A stretch of 52,000 bases of DNA from Acidobacteriota bacterium (GCA_003222395.1 QHWB01000066.1:1-52000), one strand, 5' to 3'; shown: positions 8,048 to 16,749, counted from the stretch's first letter. Made by a program: numbers and translations. Notes: generated by a model not told the origin, from the letters alone.

Positions 8048-8450
8048 CAATCATGAAGACGGCGGCGATCAACGACATCGCCCCGAACGGAACCAGCAGC
8101 ACACCCAATCCGGGATCGCCGCCGTAGAACGCGATCCCGCCGAGGAAGAAGCCGCCGGGCAGGAGCACGCTCGCGGCGATCAGCGCCGACGAGATCGCGC
8201 GGACGTTTAGAGCGCTCGGAACGAGCGCCGCACTCTTCAGCGTCAAACCGAACGCGACGTGCACGAGCCCGAGCAGCGTACCGTGCGCGTGCGCGAGCGT
8301 CCACATCAGACGGCGCGTCTCGTTCGAGACGTCGAGGTACGCACGCACTTTCAGTCCATGCAGCGTCTCGAGCGTGAGGCCGAGCGTCGCGAACAGCAGC
8401 AGCGACCACCAGCCGAAGCGCAAATGCCGCTGCGCGTAATTTGTTTGCAA
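8034..8450 (-). CDS. Four-helix membrane protein, function unknown
   Basis: 138 aa from the TTG at 8450 (LQTNYAQRHLRFGWWS region); the frame is open to a further TTG at 8522, but the intervening DNA is G-rich tandem repeat and is unlikely to be coding. Four hydrophobic segments are visible (WWSLLLFATLGLTLETLHG, AHGTLLGLVHVAFGLTL, ALIAASVLLPGGFFLGGIAF, GVLLVPFGAMSLIAAVFMI). The conserved-looking core ETRRLMWTLAHAHGTLLG carries two histidines that might bind heme or metal. It lies 55 bp downstream of the octaheme cytochrome gene on the same strand and may be co-transcribed, so a redox role is a reasonable guess. I do not recognise a named family. Confidence 0.72.
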   Translation of the reverse strand: MQTNYAQRHLRFGWWSLLLFATLGLTLETLHGLKVRAYLDVSNETRRLMWTLAHAHGTLLGLVHVAFGLTLKSAALVPSALNVRAISSALIAASVLLPGGFFLGGIAFYGGDPGLGVLLVPFGAMSLIAAVFMIARAT

Positions 8451-8515
8451 TTCAGTCCCGATACCCGGCTCCCCGCACGAAGCAACCAGCCCCAGTCCCC
8501 AGCCCCTACTCCCGA
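8451..8515. repeat. G-rich 7-nt tandem repeat at a gene junction
   Basis: On the minus strand the sequence after the cytochrome stop reads as heptamer units GGGAGTA, GGGGCTG, GGGACTG, GGGCTGG, then decays. It spans the junction of two minus-strand genes and overlaps the cytochrome stop region. Similar 7- or 8-nt tandem tracts mark other junctions in the window. Confidence 0.6.
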
Positions 8516-10560
8516 TACACAACGCGCCGAGTGTTCCGCTCGCGCATCAGGCGATCGACCGTCGGCGCGTTGAACGTGCCGTCGGGATTGAACAGCAGCG
8601 CTGCATCGACGCGGCGCGACGATGATGCGCGCGCGTCGCGCCAGGTTTGGAGCGCTCGCACGCGGAGCGTCGCGCGCGTCTGCGGCGGCGCGACGAAATC
8701 GAACTGGAACGTTTCGAATCCGGGCAGCGTGATCAGCGATCGCAACGCGATGTACCGCACGGCATCGTACGGATCGTCGAGCAGCAGCGCCAGATACGGC
8801 GCCATCCAGCTCGTGCCGGATGCGCGCTGCGCCGGCGCCCATCCCAGGCTTTGCGCGACGATCGCGCGCTGACCGGCATCGCCTTTCAGCAGCGTCACCA
8901 GCGACGCCGCCACCGACTCGTCGTCCGGGGCGAGAGGCGGCGCGGGCCTTCCGTACCATTTATTAATAGCCTCGGCGGTCCACGCGAGCGTCTGGTCGAC
9001 ATGACAGAGATTGCAGGCGTTCATCCGGCCGGTCTCGAGCGTCTCCTTTACCGACGGACTGCTGATCTGATGGCTGCGAATGGTCTTGAGAAGGCCGTAG
9101 GTCGTGTACGGCATATGGCAGTTGTAGCAGACGCTGCCGGACGAATCGGCGCGATGGTGCGTGTGAGTGGAAGGGTCGCGGGCCTGAAAGGCCCGCGCCA
9201 CATCCACATCGGCGACATGTTGTGGCGCGGCCCTTTCTTGTGGCGCGGCCCTTTCAGTGCCGCGATCGTGACACTGCAAACACGCGCTGTTGTCGCGCGC
9301 CGTCGCCGCGAGCTGATCGTCTCGCCATTCTTCCAGCGGCCGCGCATCGCCCGCGTCCTCGTGCATCGTGTGACACGAGAAGCACGAGAGCGTCCGCTTC
9401 GGATCGGTCGCCTTCCTGAAACACGGCGAGTCGATGAGGCCGTTGTATTCGCGGCCGGTCGCGCGCACCATGCCGTCGGACCAGAACGTGTCGCGCACGA
9501 ATGCCGGATCGTCGGCGAGCAGCGCTTTCATCGCAGCCGATTCCAGATTCACCGTCGGCTGCACGACGAGGCGTGTCGCGGTGAGATCGTCGCCGGGACG
9601 GTAGGGCAGCCCGAAGCTGTTCGCGCGCCGCTCGCTCGCGGCGTCCGCGAATTCCCAGAACGAGTGGCATTGACCGCAGACCTGCGACGATCGGCGCGGG
9701 TCGAGTCGATCGGGACGGACGATCGTCGGATCGGCGCGGCCGGTGAAGTGCAGCCAGTAGCGGCGCAGCGGCCGTGCGTTGGCGCGTGCGTGATCGCCGC
9801 CCGGCCCGTGGCACGCCTCGCACGCGATGCCGAATTCTGCCGACGTCGTGTCGGCGATCTGATCGGCAATCGGCCGCGATCCGAACGGCGCGTCGAGGCG
9901 CGGCCGCCCGTCGGTCGTGTGGCACGCGACGCAGATGCCGTTCCACGCGCCCGTCTCAGCATGCGGCGGTCCCGGCGGCCGCATCACCGCGGCCCGCCGC
10001 GGAATCCAGCGGCGATCCGCGGTCAGCCAGATTGCCGGCAGCTGTCCGAGCACGCGGCTGTTCCCGGTCGCGTACCAGTAGATCTGCTGGTTGTGCGACC
10101 CGGTCGTCATCACCACGCGCCGCCGGATACGCGCGACACGGGGTCCGACGCCGGCTCCGGCACTGACTCCGACCCCGACTCCGGCACCGACCCTATCCGG
10201 ATCGTCGAATTCCGCCCACAACTGTTGACCGCGGATCTCGAGGCGCATGAACTCGCCGACCACATCGCTGACGCTGACGTTGTCGAAGCTCGCAGCGACG
10301 GTTTCCGGTGAGGCAATCTGCGTCATCGTCCGGTGAAAAGATGCGTGCCAGCTTGCGTACTCGCTCGGATGGCAGGCGCGGCAGGCTGAAGACGACTCGT
10401 ATCCGTCGCGCGCCGCCTGCGCCGGCCGATCCGTGACAGTCCCTTCGCGCTCAACACGTTCGCGCGCGATCGCCGCGGCCAGTGCGGCCGCCGCGACGAG
10501 CGCAAGCGCGGCCGCGACTCCCCTCATTTCTCTGTTGCGAACCCCGGCCAACCGGCGCAT
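8506..10560 (-). CDS. Octaheme c-type cytochrome with C-terminal HEAT-like region
   Basis: 684 aa from the ATG at 10560; an ATG at 10527 gives the same signal anchor (MRGVAAALALVAAAALAAA). Eight CxxCH heme sites lie at about residues 60, 210, 247, 295, 393, 427, 478 and 516, with extra histidines that could be distal ligands. Residues 520-640 look like HEAT-type helical repeats (DDPYDAVRYIALRSLITLPG). The spacing resembles multiheme proteins related to cytochrome c554 and nitrite or hydroxylamine-type enzymes, but no catalytic heme motif is evident. It would act in the periplasm. Residues 124-141 are a Gly/Val/Ala repeat from a hexamer DNA repeat, and residues 437-463 are encoded by copies of the GTGGCGCGG hairpin repeat between hemes six and seven. 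It is divergent from a cytochrome/monooxygenase-like gene. Confidence 0.86.
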   Translation of the reverse strand: MRRLAGVRNREMRGVAAALALVAAAALAAAIARERVEREGTVTDRPAQAARDGYESSSACRACHPSEYASWHASFHRTMTQIASPETVAASFDNVSVSDVVGEFMRLEIRGQQLWAEFDDPDRVGAGVGVGVSAGAGVGPRVARIRRRVVMTTGSHNQQIYWYATGNSRVLGQLPAIWLTADRRWIPRRAAVMRPPGPPHAETGAWNGICVACHTTDGRPRLDAPFGSRPIADQIADTTSAEFGIACEACHGPGGDHARANARPLRRYWLHFTGRADPTIVRPDRLDPRRSSQVCGQCHSFWEFADAASERRANSFGLPYRPGDDLTATRLVVQPTVNLESAAMKALLADDPAFVRDTFWSDGMVRATGREYNGLIDSPCFRKATDPKRTLSCFSCHTMHEDAGDARPLEEWRDDQLAATARDNSACLQCHDRGTERAAPQERAAPQHVADVDVARAFQARDPSTHTHHRADSSGSVCYNCHMPYTTYGLLKTIRSHQISSPSVKETLETGRMNACNLCHVDQTLAWTAEAINKWYGRPAPPLAPDDESVAASLVTLLKGDAGQRAIVAQSLGWAPAQRASGTSWMAPYLALLLDDPYDAVRYIALRSLITLPGFETFQFDFVAPPQTRATLRVRALQTWRDARASSSRRVDAALLFNPDGTFNAPTVDRLMRERNTRRVVYRE
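9178..9258. repeat. Hairpin repeat cluster inside the octaheme cytochrome gene
   Basis: A perfect stem GCGGGCCT (9178-9185), loop GAA, AGGCCCGC (9189-9196) is followed by GCGCCACA and then, after about 20 bp, by two tandem inverted copies of TGTGGCGCGGCCCTTTC (from about 9221 to 9257). The set is in frame and encodes residues RAAPQERAAPQ and neighbours, a stretch with no role in heme binding. Confidence 0.75.
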
Positions 10561-10593
10561 GATTTCGGCCAGATGTTACTGCGGGGGGTTGAG

Positions 10594-11934
10594 ATGCCGA
10601 AACTGCTCCGTCCGATTGCGTTGCTCGCCATGTGCGCAGCACCGCTGGCCGCGGTGGCCACCGTTACGGTCGATGGCCAGACGCAAACCAATGGGACAAC
10701 CGTCACGTTCACCAAAGACATCGCGCCGATACTGCAGCGTTCCTGTCAGAACTGCCATCGTCCGGGCCAGATGGCGCCGATGTCGCTGCTCACTTATCAG
10801 GACGTCCGCCCGTGGGTGCGTTCGATCAAGCAGCGCGTCCTCAGCCGCGAGATGCCGCCGTGGGGCATCGATCCGCACGTCGGAATCCAGAGCTTCAAGA
10901 ACGATCCGTCGCTGCGGCAGGATGAGGTCGACAAGATTGTCGCGTGGGTCGACGCCGGGGCGCCGATGGGCCGCGCCGCCGACATGCCGAAGCCGCGTGA
11001 GTTCGACGACTCCGCGAAGTGGCATATCGGCAAGCCCGATCTGATCGTGACATCGCCGCCGCACACCGTGCCGCCTGAAGCGTCCGACTGGTGGGGCAGC
11101 TACGTGGTGCCGACGGGACTCACCGAAGATCGCTACATCAAAGCCATCGAGAGCAAGCCGGGCAAGACTGCGGTCGTCCACCATCTCCTCACGTACGCGG
11201 TTGAAGGCGACGAAGACGCCGACAGCAACGGCGACGACAGCAACGCCGAGGCGGGCGAATTCCTCAACGAGTTCGCCGTCGGCAAGAACGGCGACGTCTT
11301 CCCCGAAGGCGCCGGCCGTCTGCTGAAAGCGGGATCGAAGATCCGTTTCGACTTCCACTATCACGCCGTCGGCCAGGAGACGGTCGATCAGTCGCAGCTC
11401 GGCATCGTCTTTTATCCGAAGGGCTACGCGCCGAAGCACGTCGAGTACTCGAAGCAGCTCGGTCAGCCCACCGAGCCGCTCGACATCCCCGGCGGATCGG
11501 GGTTCGTCCGCAGCGACGGGTATCAACGCTTCAACAGGGCCGGAAAGATCACCGCGTTTCAGCCGCACATGCACACGCGCGGCAAACGGCAGTGCATCGA
11601 GTTGATCTATCCGGACAACAAGACGGAGCAAATCAGCTGCGTCGACTTCACGTTCAACTGGCACATTGTCCACGTCTACGCCGACGATGCGGCGCCGATC
11701 TACCCGCCGGGCACAGTGCTGCACGTGATCAGCTGGCACGACAACTCGGCGAACAAGATCAATCCCGATCCGCGCAACTGGGTCGGCAGCGGCAACCGCA
11801 CGATCGACGAAATGGGCTTCGCGTGGATCAGCTGGTACGATCTGACCGACGACGAGTACAAGGCGGAGCTCGACGCGCGCAAAGGCTCGAAGAAGACGCT
11901 GACGACGACGGCGTCGCCCGGACAGCCGCAATGA
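10594..11934 (+). CDS. Cytochrome c / copper type II monooxygenase-like protein
   Basis: 446 aa from the ATG at 10594, which has a G-run 4 nt upstream and is followed by a signal peptide (LLRPIALLAMCAAPLAAVA); an ATG at 10573 adds seven residues. A single-heme domain comes first (SCQNCHRPGQMAPMSLLTY). The C-terminal half resembles the copper type II ascorbate-dependent monooxygenase (PHM) fold: VVHHLLTY, DFHYHAVGQ, the HxH copper motif in QPHMHTRGK, and a late Met in TIDEMGFAWISW matching the CuM methionine. Such fusions are common in acidobacterial and planctomycete genomes, with unknown substrates. It probably works in the periplasm, taking electrons through its own heme. Its stop overlaps the next start as ATGA, so the two are translationally coupled. 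Confidence 0.85.
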   Translation: MPKLLRPIALLAMCAAPLAAVATVTVDGQTQTNGTTVTFTKDIAPILQRSCQNCHRPGQMAPMSLLTYQDVRPWVRSIKQRVLSREMPPWGIDPHVGIQSFKNDPSLRQDEVDKIVAWVDAGAPMGRAADMPKPREFDDSAKWHIGKPDLIVTSPPHTVPPEASDWWGSYVVPTGLTEDRYIKAIESKPGKTAVVHHLLTYAVEGDEDADSNGDDSNAEAGEFLNEFAVGKNGDVFPEGAGRLLKAGSKIRFDFHYHAVGQETVDQSQLGIVFYPKGYAPKHVEYSKQLGQPTEPLDIPGGSGFVRSDGYQRFNRAGKITAFQPHMHTRGKRQCIELIYPDNKTEQISCVDFTFNWHIVHVYADDAAPIYPPGTVLHVISWHDNSANKINPDPRNWVGSGNRTIDEMGFAWISWYDLTDDEYKAELDARKGSKKTLTTTASPGQPQ

Positions 11935-12836
11935 AATCGTTCGGGGACGGGTTGCTGGTCGCTGGTTGCTGGATCGGCGTGGCGATCGCGGTGGCATTCG
12001 TCGGCGCGCAGCAGATTCCGGTCGAGCAGCAGGTTCACATCAAGTACAACTCGGGACAGGACGTCGTTCCCGTCTACGAAGGATGGGAACGCGTCCCGGA
12101 CGGCAGCTTCAACATGGCGTTCGGATACCTGAATCGCAACCATGTCGAGGAGCTGAGCATCCCGGTCGGTCCGCAGAACACGTTCGAGCCCGGTCCCGCC
12201 GATCGCGGGCAGCCGGCGTACTTCTACCCGCGCGAGAACCATTTCCTCTTCCGCGTCAACGTGCCCAAGGATTGGGACAAGAAGAAAGAGCTCGTGTGGA
12301 CGGTGACCGCGAACGGCAAGACGAACCAGGCGCGCGCGACGCTCCTCGATATCTGGGAGATCGATCGCAAGGTTGAAGTCGCGAACACCGGCGCCGGCGT
12401 GCAGGTGAGCAACGAGCTGCTCTTCAGGGATCAGCCGCCGACGATCGCCGTCGCTTCAGTGCCCAATGCAACCGTGTCGGCGCCGATCGAACTGATCGCG
12501 ACGGTCAGCGACGACGGCGTGCCCGGCAACCGCAAGCCGAGGCCGCAGCGCCAAACCGAGCCGACGCTCAAAGCGGAAGGACCGCCGTCGCCCGTGAACG
12601 TGCCGCTGCCGGCGCGCCCACGTCCTCCGCAAAGTTTGTCAGTCATCTGGATGGTATGGCGCGGACCCGGCGCGGCGATCTTCGATCCTGAAGGCTACGT
12701 GAAGGTCGCGGATGGGAAAGCTGCCGTGAAAGCTTCGTTCACCAAACCGGGCAGCTACGTCATTCGTGCGTACGCGCACGATGGTCTGCTGCGCACGCCC
12801 GCCGACATCACGCTCAACGTGCAGCCGCCGTCGTAG
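11931..12836 (+). CDS. Secreted protein of unknown function, coupled to the monooxygenase-like gene
   Basis: 301 aa from the ATG at 11931 (ATGA overlap with the upstream stop). A signal peptide or anchor (GLLVAGCWIGVAIAVAF) is encoded partly by a 7-nt tandem repeat (TTGCTGG, TCGCTGG, TTGCTGG at about 11952-11972). The first half has a beta-rich look (VYEGWERVPDGSFNMAFGYL, RGQPAYFYPRENHFLFRV) and the last 80 residues resemble an Ig/PKD-type module (TKPGSYVIRAYAHDGLLRTP) containing the phrase MVWRGPGAAIFDPE. A Pro-rich linker separates the halves. Co-translation suggests it is a partner or maturation factor of the upstream redox protein. I do not recognise a named family. Confidence 0.82.
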   Translation: MKSFGDGLLVAGCWIGVAIAVAFVGAQQIPVEQQVHIKYNSGQDVVPVYEGWERVPDGSFNMAFGYLNRNHVEELSIPVGPQNTFEPGPADRGQPAYFYPRENHFLFRVNVPKDWDKKKELVWTVTANGKTNQARATLLDIWEIDRKVEVANTGAGVQVSNELLFRDQPPTIAVASVPNATVSAPIELIATVSDDGVPGNRKPRPQRQTEPTLKAEGPPSPVNVPLPARPRPPQSLSVIWMVWRGPGAAIFDPEGYVKVADGKAAVKASFTKPGSYVIRAYAHDGLLRTPADITLNVQPPS

Positions 12837-12879
12837 CGACAAGTTTGTCTGACGCACCGGACCACACCGACAAAGATGT

Positions 12880-13050
12880 GGCCGGTTCGAGACGCCTGAC
12901 GCCCTCCACGCGCCCGCAAGCAACATTAATGTCGTGAGGATCGAACGTCGCGACGTTAACGTCTGATCGGAACCGGCCGCGTCACAAAACATTGCGAAAA
13001 TCCGCGGGTCACGACCCCCGGTGCGGTGGCGCATGCTTTGCTGATGCGCC
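12880..13050. promoter_or_regulatory. Palindrome-rich control region upstream of nirA
   Basis: The 217-bp gap holds no gene but several perfect palindromes: ACATTAATGT (12923-12932), AACGTCGCGACGTT (12944-12957) and, overlapping it, GACGTTAACGTC (12952-12963). An outer pair GGCCGGTTC (12880-12888) / GAACCGGCC (12970-12978) brackets them. A 7-bp hairpin GGCGCAT (13028-13034) / ATGCGCC (13044-13050) ends 3 nt before the nirA start and could mask initiation. The cluster suggests binding of a dimeric regulator, which is inference. Confidence 0.5.
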
Positions 13051-13053
13051 GGT

Positions 13054-14646
13054 ATGCGGACCGGCACCAACGCGATCGAAGCGACGAAAGCCTCGAAAGG
13101 CGGCGACGCGCTCACCATCCGCGACGAGTTGCCCGAGCTCATCGCGCGCGGGTACGACGCGTTGAAGAAGACTGACAAGGACCTGCTGAAGTGGCTCGGG
13201 GTGTTCGCGCGCGTGCGAACGCCGGGCCGCTTCATGCTGCGCATCCGGATGCCGAACGGCTTCGCCACCAGCACGCAGCTGCGGGCGATCGCCGAGCTGT
13301 CGCGCCGTCTTGGCAACGGCATCCTCGACATCACGACACGCCAGCAGATCCAGCTGCGCGGCTTCGCGCTCGACGCGATCCCCGAAATCTGGGAGCGGCT
13401 TCGGGGCGTCGATCTGCGCACTCTGCAGACCGGCATGGACAACGTGCGGAACATCAACGGCTGCCCGCTGGCCGGTCTCACGGAGCGCGAGTTGCTGGAC
13501 GCCTCGCCGATCGTGTACGAGCTCGATCGCCTCATCGTCGGCGACGACGGCAATCCTGAATTCACGAATCTGCCGCGGAAGTTCAATGTCACCATTACCG
13601 GGTGCCTCGACAACTGCACGCATGCTGAATCGCAGGACGTGGCGCTCGTGCCCGCCCTGGCCGGCGAGCGGCGCGGGTTCAATGTGCTTGTCGGCGGCAA
13701 GATGGGATCGGGTGGGTTCACCATCGCGTCTCCGCTGGACGTGTTCGTCACTCGGCCGGAAGCCGCCGTCGTCTGCGCCGAGCTGATTCGGATTTACCGC
13801 GACCACGGGCCGCGCGACGCGCGCGGCCGCTGCCGGATGGCGTTCCTGATCGAAGAGTGGGGCGTGCCGCGCCTGCGCCACGAGTTGATGGCCAGACTCG
13901 GCCGCGATCTGCCGTCTGGCGGCCGCGACGCGCGCTCCAAGTCGCACGCCGATCACGTCGGGTACACGTCGCAGCGCGACGCCGGACTGGTCAGCGTCGG
14001 CGTGTGCGTACCGACGGGCCGCGTCAATCCGGATCAGTTGGACGCGCTCGGCAATCTCGCCGACGCCTACGGCACCGGCCACATCCGGTTGACGACCGGC
14101 CAGAACGCGATAGTGCCAAACGTCTCGGCGGCTCGTGTCTCCGCACTTGCACGTGAGCCGCTGCTCCAGCAGTTTTCGCCCGCGCCGCCGCCGCTCATCC
14201 GCGGTCTGGTGACCTGCATCGGCACCGATTTCTGCAACCTCGCGCTCATCGACACGAAGGGACCGGCGCTGGCGCTCGCCAAGACACTCGAGCAACGGCT
14301 TGGTTCGTTCCCAGAGCGGCTGACGATGCACTGGTCCGGATGTCCGGCCGGCTGTGGAAATCATCAGGCGGCTGACATCGGCTTTCGCGGACTGCAGAAG
14401 ACGATCGATGGCAAGAGCGTCGATGCGGTGGCGATCTACGTCGGCGGGCGCACCGGGCCCGACGCGGCCGAAGGGCGGCAGATCATCGACGCCGTGCCGT
14501 GCGAGGAACTGCCAGACGTCGTGGCGAGACTCGTGCTCGCGCGGCAGGCGGCTGCGGCCGAGTCGGGCACGAAAACTGACGACGACGGAGAGCGGCCTGA
14601 AGCTGCGGCGGACCACCGTAGCCTTCGGCGAAGGAGATTAGCGTAG
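13054..14646 (+). CDS. nirA: Assimilatory nitrite reductase (siroheme, 4Fe-4S)
   Basis: 530 aa. It reduces nitrite to ammonium with six electrons in the cytoplasm, using siroheme and a 4Fe-4S cluster. The duplicated nitrite/sulfite reductase fold is seen: first half with RTPGRFMLRIRMPNGF, ITTRQQIQLRG and NVTITGCLDNCTHAE, second half with VPTGRVNPDQ and RLTTGQNAIV. Cluster and siroheme cysteines are Cys388 and Cys394 (CIGTDFC) and Cys430 and Cys434 (GCPAGC). The CIGTDFCNLALIDTK stretch matches ferredoxin-type NirA better than sulfite reductase. The last 30 residues are polar and probably disordered. It heads a nirA-nirC-cobA operon, 22 bp before nirC. No nitrate reductase or nitrate transporter is in the window. 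Confidence 0.93.
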   Translation: MRTGTNAIEATKASKGGDALTIRDELPELIARGYDALKKTDKDLLKWLGVFARVRTPGRFMLRIRMPNGFATSTQLRAIAELSRRLGNGILDITTRQQIQLRGFALDAIPEIWERLRGVDLRTLQTGMDNVRNINGCPLAGLTERELLDASPIVYELDRLIVGDDGNPEFTNLPRKFNVTITGCLDNCTHAESQDVALVPALAGERRGFNVLVGGKMGSGGFTIASPLDVFVTRPEAAVVCAELIRIYRDHGPRDARGRCRMAFLIEEWGVPRLRHELMARLGRDLPSGGRDARSKSHADHVGYTSQRDAGLVSVGVCVPTGRVNPDQLDALGNLADAYGTGHIRLTTGQNAIVPNVSAARVSALAREPLLQQFSPAPPPLIRGLVTCIGTDFCNLALIDTKGPALALAKTLEQRLGSFPERLTMHWSGCPAGCGNHQAADIGFRGLQKTIDGKSVDAVAIYVGGRTGPDAAEGRQIIDAVPCEELPDVVARLVLARQAAAAESGTKTDDDGERPEAAADHRSLRRRRLA

Positions 14647-14668
14647 CGGACGCTCGAGAGGAGGCGGC

Positions 14669-15478
14669 ATGGACTTCGTAAGTGCGAGTGAGGCCATGGC
14701 GGCGGCGCGTCAAGCTGCCGTGAACAAGGCGACGCTGTCTGTACCGCAGATGCTGCTCCGCGGCGCGCTGGCAGGTGCGCTGCTCGGCTACGCCACATCG
14801 CTGGCGCTGATCATCGTGTCGCAGGGCGTTGTGCCGATCGTCGCCGCACTCTGCTTTCCGGTCGGCTTCGTGATGCTCGTCCTCCTGGGCCTCGAGCTCG
14901 CGACCGGCAACTTCGCGATCATGTCGTTCGGGGTCGCCGGCAGCGAGATCGGCTGGCGGGACGTGGCTCGCAACTGGAGCTGGGTGTACGCCGGTAACCT
15001 GATTGGCAGCCTCGTGTACGCGGTCCTCTTCTACCTGGCGATCACCAACATGGGTTCGGCCGCCGGCGGACCACTCGCCGATCAGGTCAGGAAGATCGCG
15101 CAGGCCAAGACACTCGGGTACGCAGCGTTCGGCGCGCGAGGGGTGGCGGCCGCATTCATCAAGGGCGTGCTCTGTAACTGGATGGTCACGCTGGGCGCTG
15201 TGCTGGCCTTCGCGTCGCGTTCGACGATCGGGAAGATTGTCGCCATGTGGCTGCCGATTGCGACGTTCTTCGCTCACGGATACGAGCATTCGATCGTCAA
15301 CATGTTCGTCGTTCCAGCTGGGATGCTGCTCGGCACACCCGTCTCGGTCGCCGGGTGGTGGTTCTGGAATCAGATTCCGGTGACCCTCGGCAACATCGTG
15401 GCGGGTGTCCTGCTGACCGGGTTCACGCTGTCCGTGTCGTACCCGAAACCCGCTGAATCGCACGTCCGCGCGGCGTGA
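14669..15478 (+). CDS. nirC: Formate/nitrite transporter family channel (NirC-like)
   Basis: 269 aa with a strong ribosome binding site GAGGAGG 6 nt before the ATG. Six membrane segments of the FocA/NirC fold are visible, with the family marks GLELATGNFAIM, KGVLCNWMVTLGAVLAF, GYEHSIVNMFVVPAGML and TLGNIVAGVLLTG; the helix-5 histidine (FFAHGYEHSIVN) is present. These pentameric inner membrane channels move nitrite or formate. Placement between nitrite reductase and the siroheme methyltransferase argues for nitrite uptake. The GTG of cobA overlaps its stop as GTGA. Confidence 0.93.
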   Translation: MDFVSASEAMAAARQAAVNKATLSVPQMLLRGALAGALLGYATSLALIIVSQGVVPIVAALCFPVGFVMLVLLGLELATGNFAIMSFGVAGSEIGWRDVARNWSWVYAGNLIGSLVYAVLFYLAITNMGSAAGGPLADQVRKIAQAKTLGYAAFGARGVAAAFIKGVLCNWMVTLGAVLAFASRSTIGKIVAMWLPIATFFAHGYEHSIVNMFVVPAGMLLGTPVSVAGWWFWNQIPVTLGNIVAGVLLTGFTLSVSYPKPAESHVRAA

Positions 15479-16218
15479 GGTCTTTGAACAGTCGTGGACG
15501 CGTGTCGCTCGTCGGCGCCGGTCCAGGGGATCCCGAGCTGCTGACGATTCGAGCGGTGCGCCGGCTTCAGGACGCGGACGTCGTGCTCTACGACGCGCTC
15601 GTGAGCACCGCGATCCTGAAGCTGGCGCCGCGTGCGCGATGTTTCTGTGTCGGCAAGCGTGCCGGCGGTGACGGGGTGCCGCAGGCGGCAATCAACAGGC
15701 TCATGCGTCGAAGCGCGAGACGCGGTGAGCGGGTCGTTCGCTTGAAATGCGGCGATCCGTTCGTGCTCGGTCGAGGCGGCGAGGAAGCGCTCGCGCTGGT
15801 GTCAGACGGAATGGCTGTCGAGGTCGTGCCTGGTGTTTCGGCGGCGATTGCCGCGCCGGCGCTCGCGGGCATCCCGGTCACGCATCGAGGTGTGGCCTCC
15901 GGGTTCGTCGTGATCTCCGGCCATGCCGAGGACGCCTATCGCGCGGTCGTCGACTCGCTCGCGCCCGGCTCGCTGACACTCGTCGTGCTGATGGGTCTGG
16001 CAGCGAGATGCGCGATCGCGCGCGCGCTTCTCGATCGGGGGTGGCGCGGTCGCACTCCAGCGGCCGTGCTCAGAGGCGCCTCGCGACCGGATGCGACGAC
16101 ATGGATAGGCACGCTGCGCGATCTTGCGACGATGTCTGTCGACGACTCCGACTCGGCCCCCGGAACGATTGTCATCGGCGACGTCGTCGATATCGGCGCC
16201 TCCCGTAACCGTTTCTAA
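15475..16218 (+). CDS. cobA: Uroporphyrinogen-III C-methyltransferase
   Basis: 247 aa, GTG start overlapping the nirC stop by 4 nt. It transfers two methyl groups from S-adenosylmethionine to uroporphyrinogen III to give precorrin-2, the committed step to siroheme, the cofactor of NirA. Motifs: LVGAGPGDPELLT (12-24), VGKRAG, RLKCGDPFVLGRGGEEA, VPGVSAAIAAPALAGIP and PVTHRG. It has the short methyltransferase only; the dehydrogenase/chelatase (CysG N-terminal or SirC/SirB type) must be elsewhere. Its TAA converges with the stop of the next gene, sharing CTAA (16215-16218). Confidence 0.93.
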   Translation: MRSLNSRGRVSLVGAGPGDPELLTIRAVRRLQDADVVLYDALVSTAILKLAPRARCFCVGKRAGGDGVPQAAINRLMRRSARRGERVVRLKCGDPFVLGRGGEEALALVSDGMAVEVVPGVSAAIAAPALAGIPVTHRGVASGFVVISGHAEDAYRAVVDSLAPGSLTLVVLMGLAARCAIARALLDRGWRGRTPAAVLRGASRPDATTWIGTLRDLATMSVDDSDSAPGTIVIGDVVDIGASRNRF

Positions 16219-16661
16219 ACATCCGAATGAGTCGATAACCCGGCGGTCAGCGCCGTCGGCAACCGCACAGCGCCGGCGACGCCTGGACTATCGAGCCACG
16301 CCACGATCCGTTTCGCCGCCTGCCGTTCCGCCGGCACCCGGCCGATGCGATCCGAACAGACGAACTCGAGCCGCTCGTTTCCGATCGCCAGTCGGACCAT
16401 GACGACGCGATGATCCGTCGTCGCCTCGCGCGTGGCGAACACGTTGGTGATTTCCACGTGGAGGTCTGCGAGATCCGGCACCGGCGCCACCTGGATGCCG
16501 AGCGCGACGAGCTCGTCGCGCAGCACGTGCAGCGCGTTCAGACGCCGCTCGGTCGACGTGGCCCCGTCGCCGGGACTGCCCTGGAGCGATTGCGGCGCAC
16601 GCACAAAAAGGTACACGGTGAAGCCGGTCATTACGTCTCGGTCACGCGGTGGCATCTTCAT
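16215..16661 (-). CDS. Hypothetical protein
   Basis: 148 aa from the ATG at 16661 (MKMPPRDRDVMTGF); ATGs at 16655 and 16631 are alternatives and none has a strong ribosome binding site. The frame is open to a TTG at 16739. The core VMTGFTVYLFVRAPQ, STERRLNALHVLRDELVALG, LHVEITNVFATRE and RVVMVRLAIGNERLEFVCSD has regular strand/helix alternation without signal peptide or membrane segment, so it is a likely cytoplasmic globular protein. Acidobacterial genomes carry similar orphan proteins, but I recognise no family. It converges on cobA, with overlapping stops, and faces away from the VOC gene across a twin operator. Confidence 0.6.
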   Translation of the reverse strand: MKMPPRDRDVMTGFTVYLFVRAPQSLQGSPGDGATSTERRLNALHVLRDELVALGIQVAPVPDLADLHVEITNVFATREATTDHRVVMVRLAIGNERLEFVCSDRIGRVPAERQAAKRIVAWLDSPGVAGAVRLPTALTAGLSTHSDV

Positions 16662-16749
16662 GCGATGGAGAAGGGCAAACGCGATGCCCGCCGGGAACCG
16701 GCGACAACCGGCCGAATTGCGACGGCTCCAGGCGGACAACGGGAAACGA

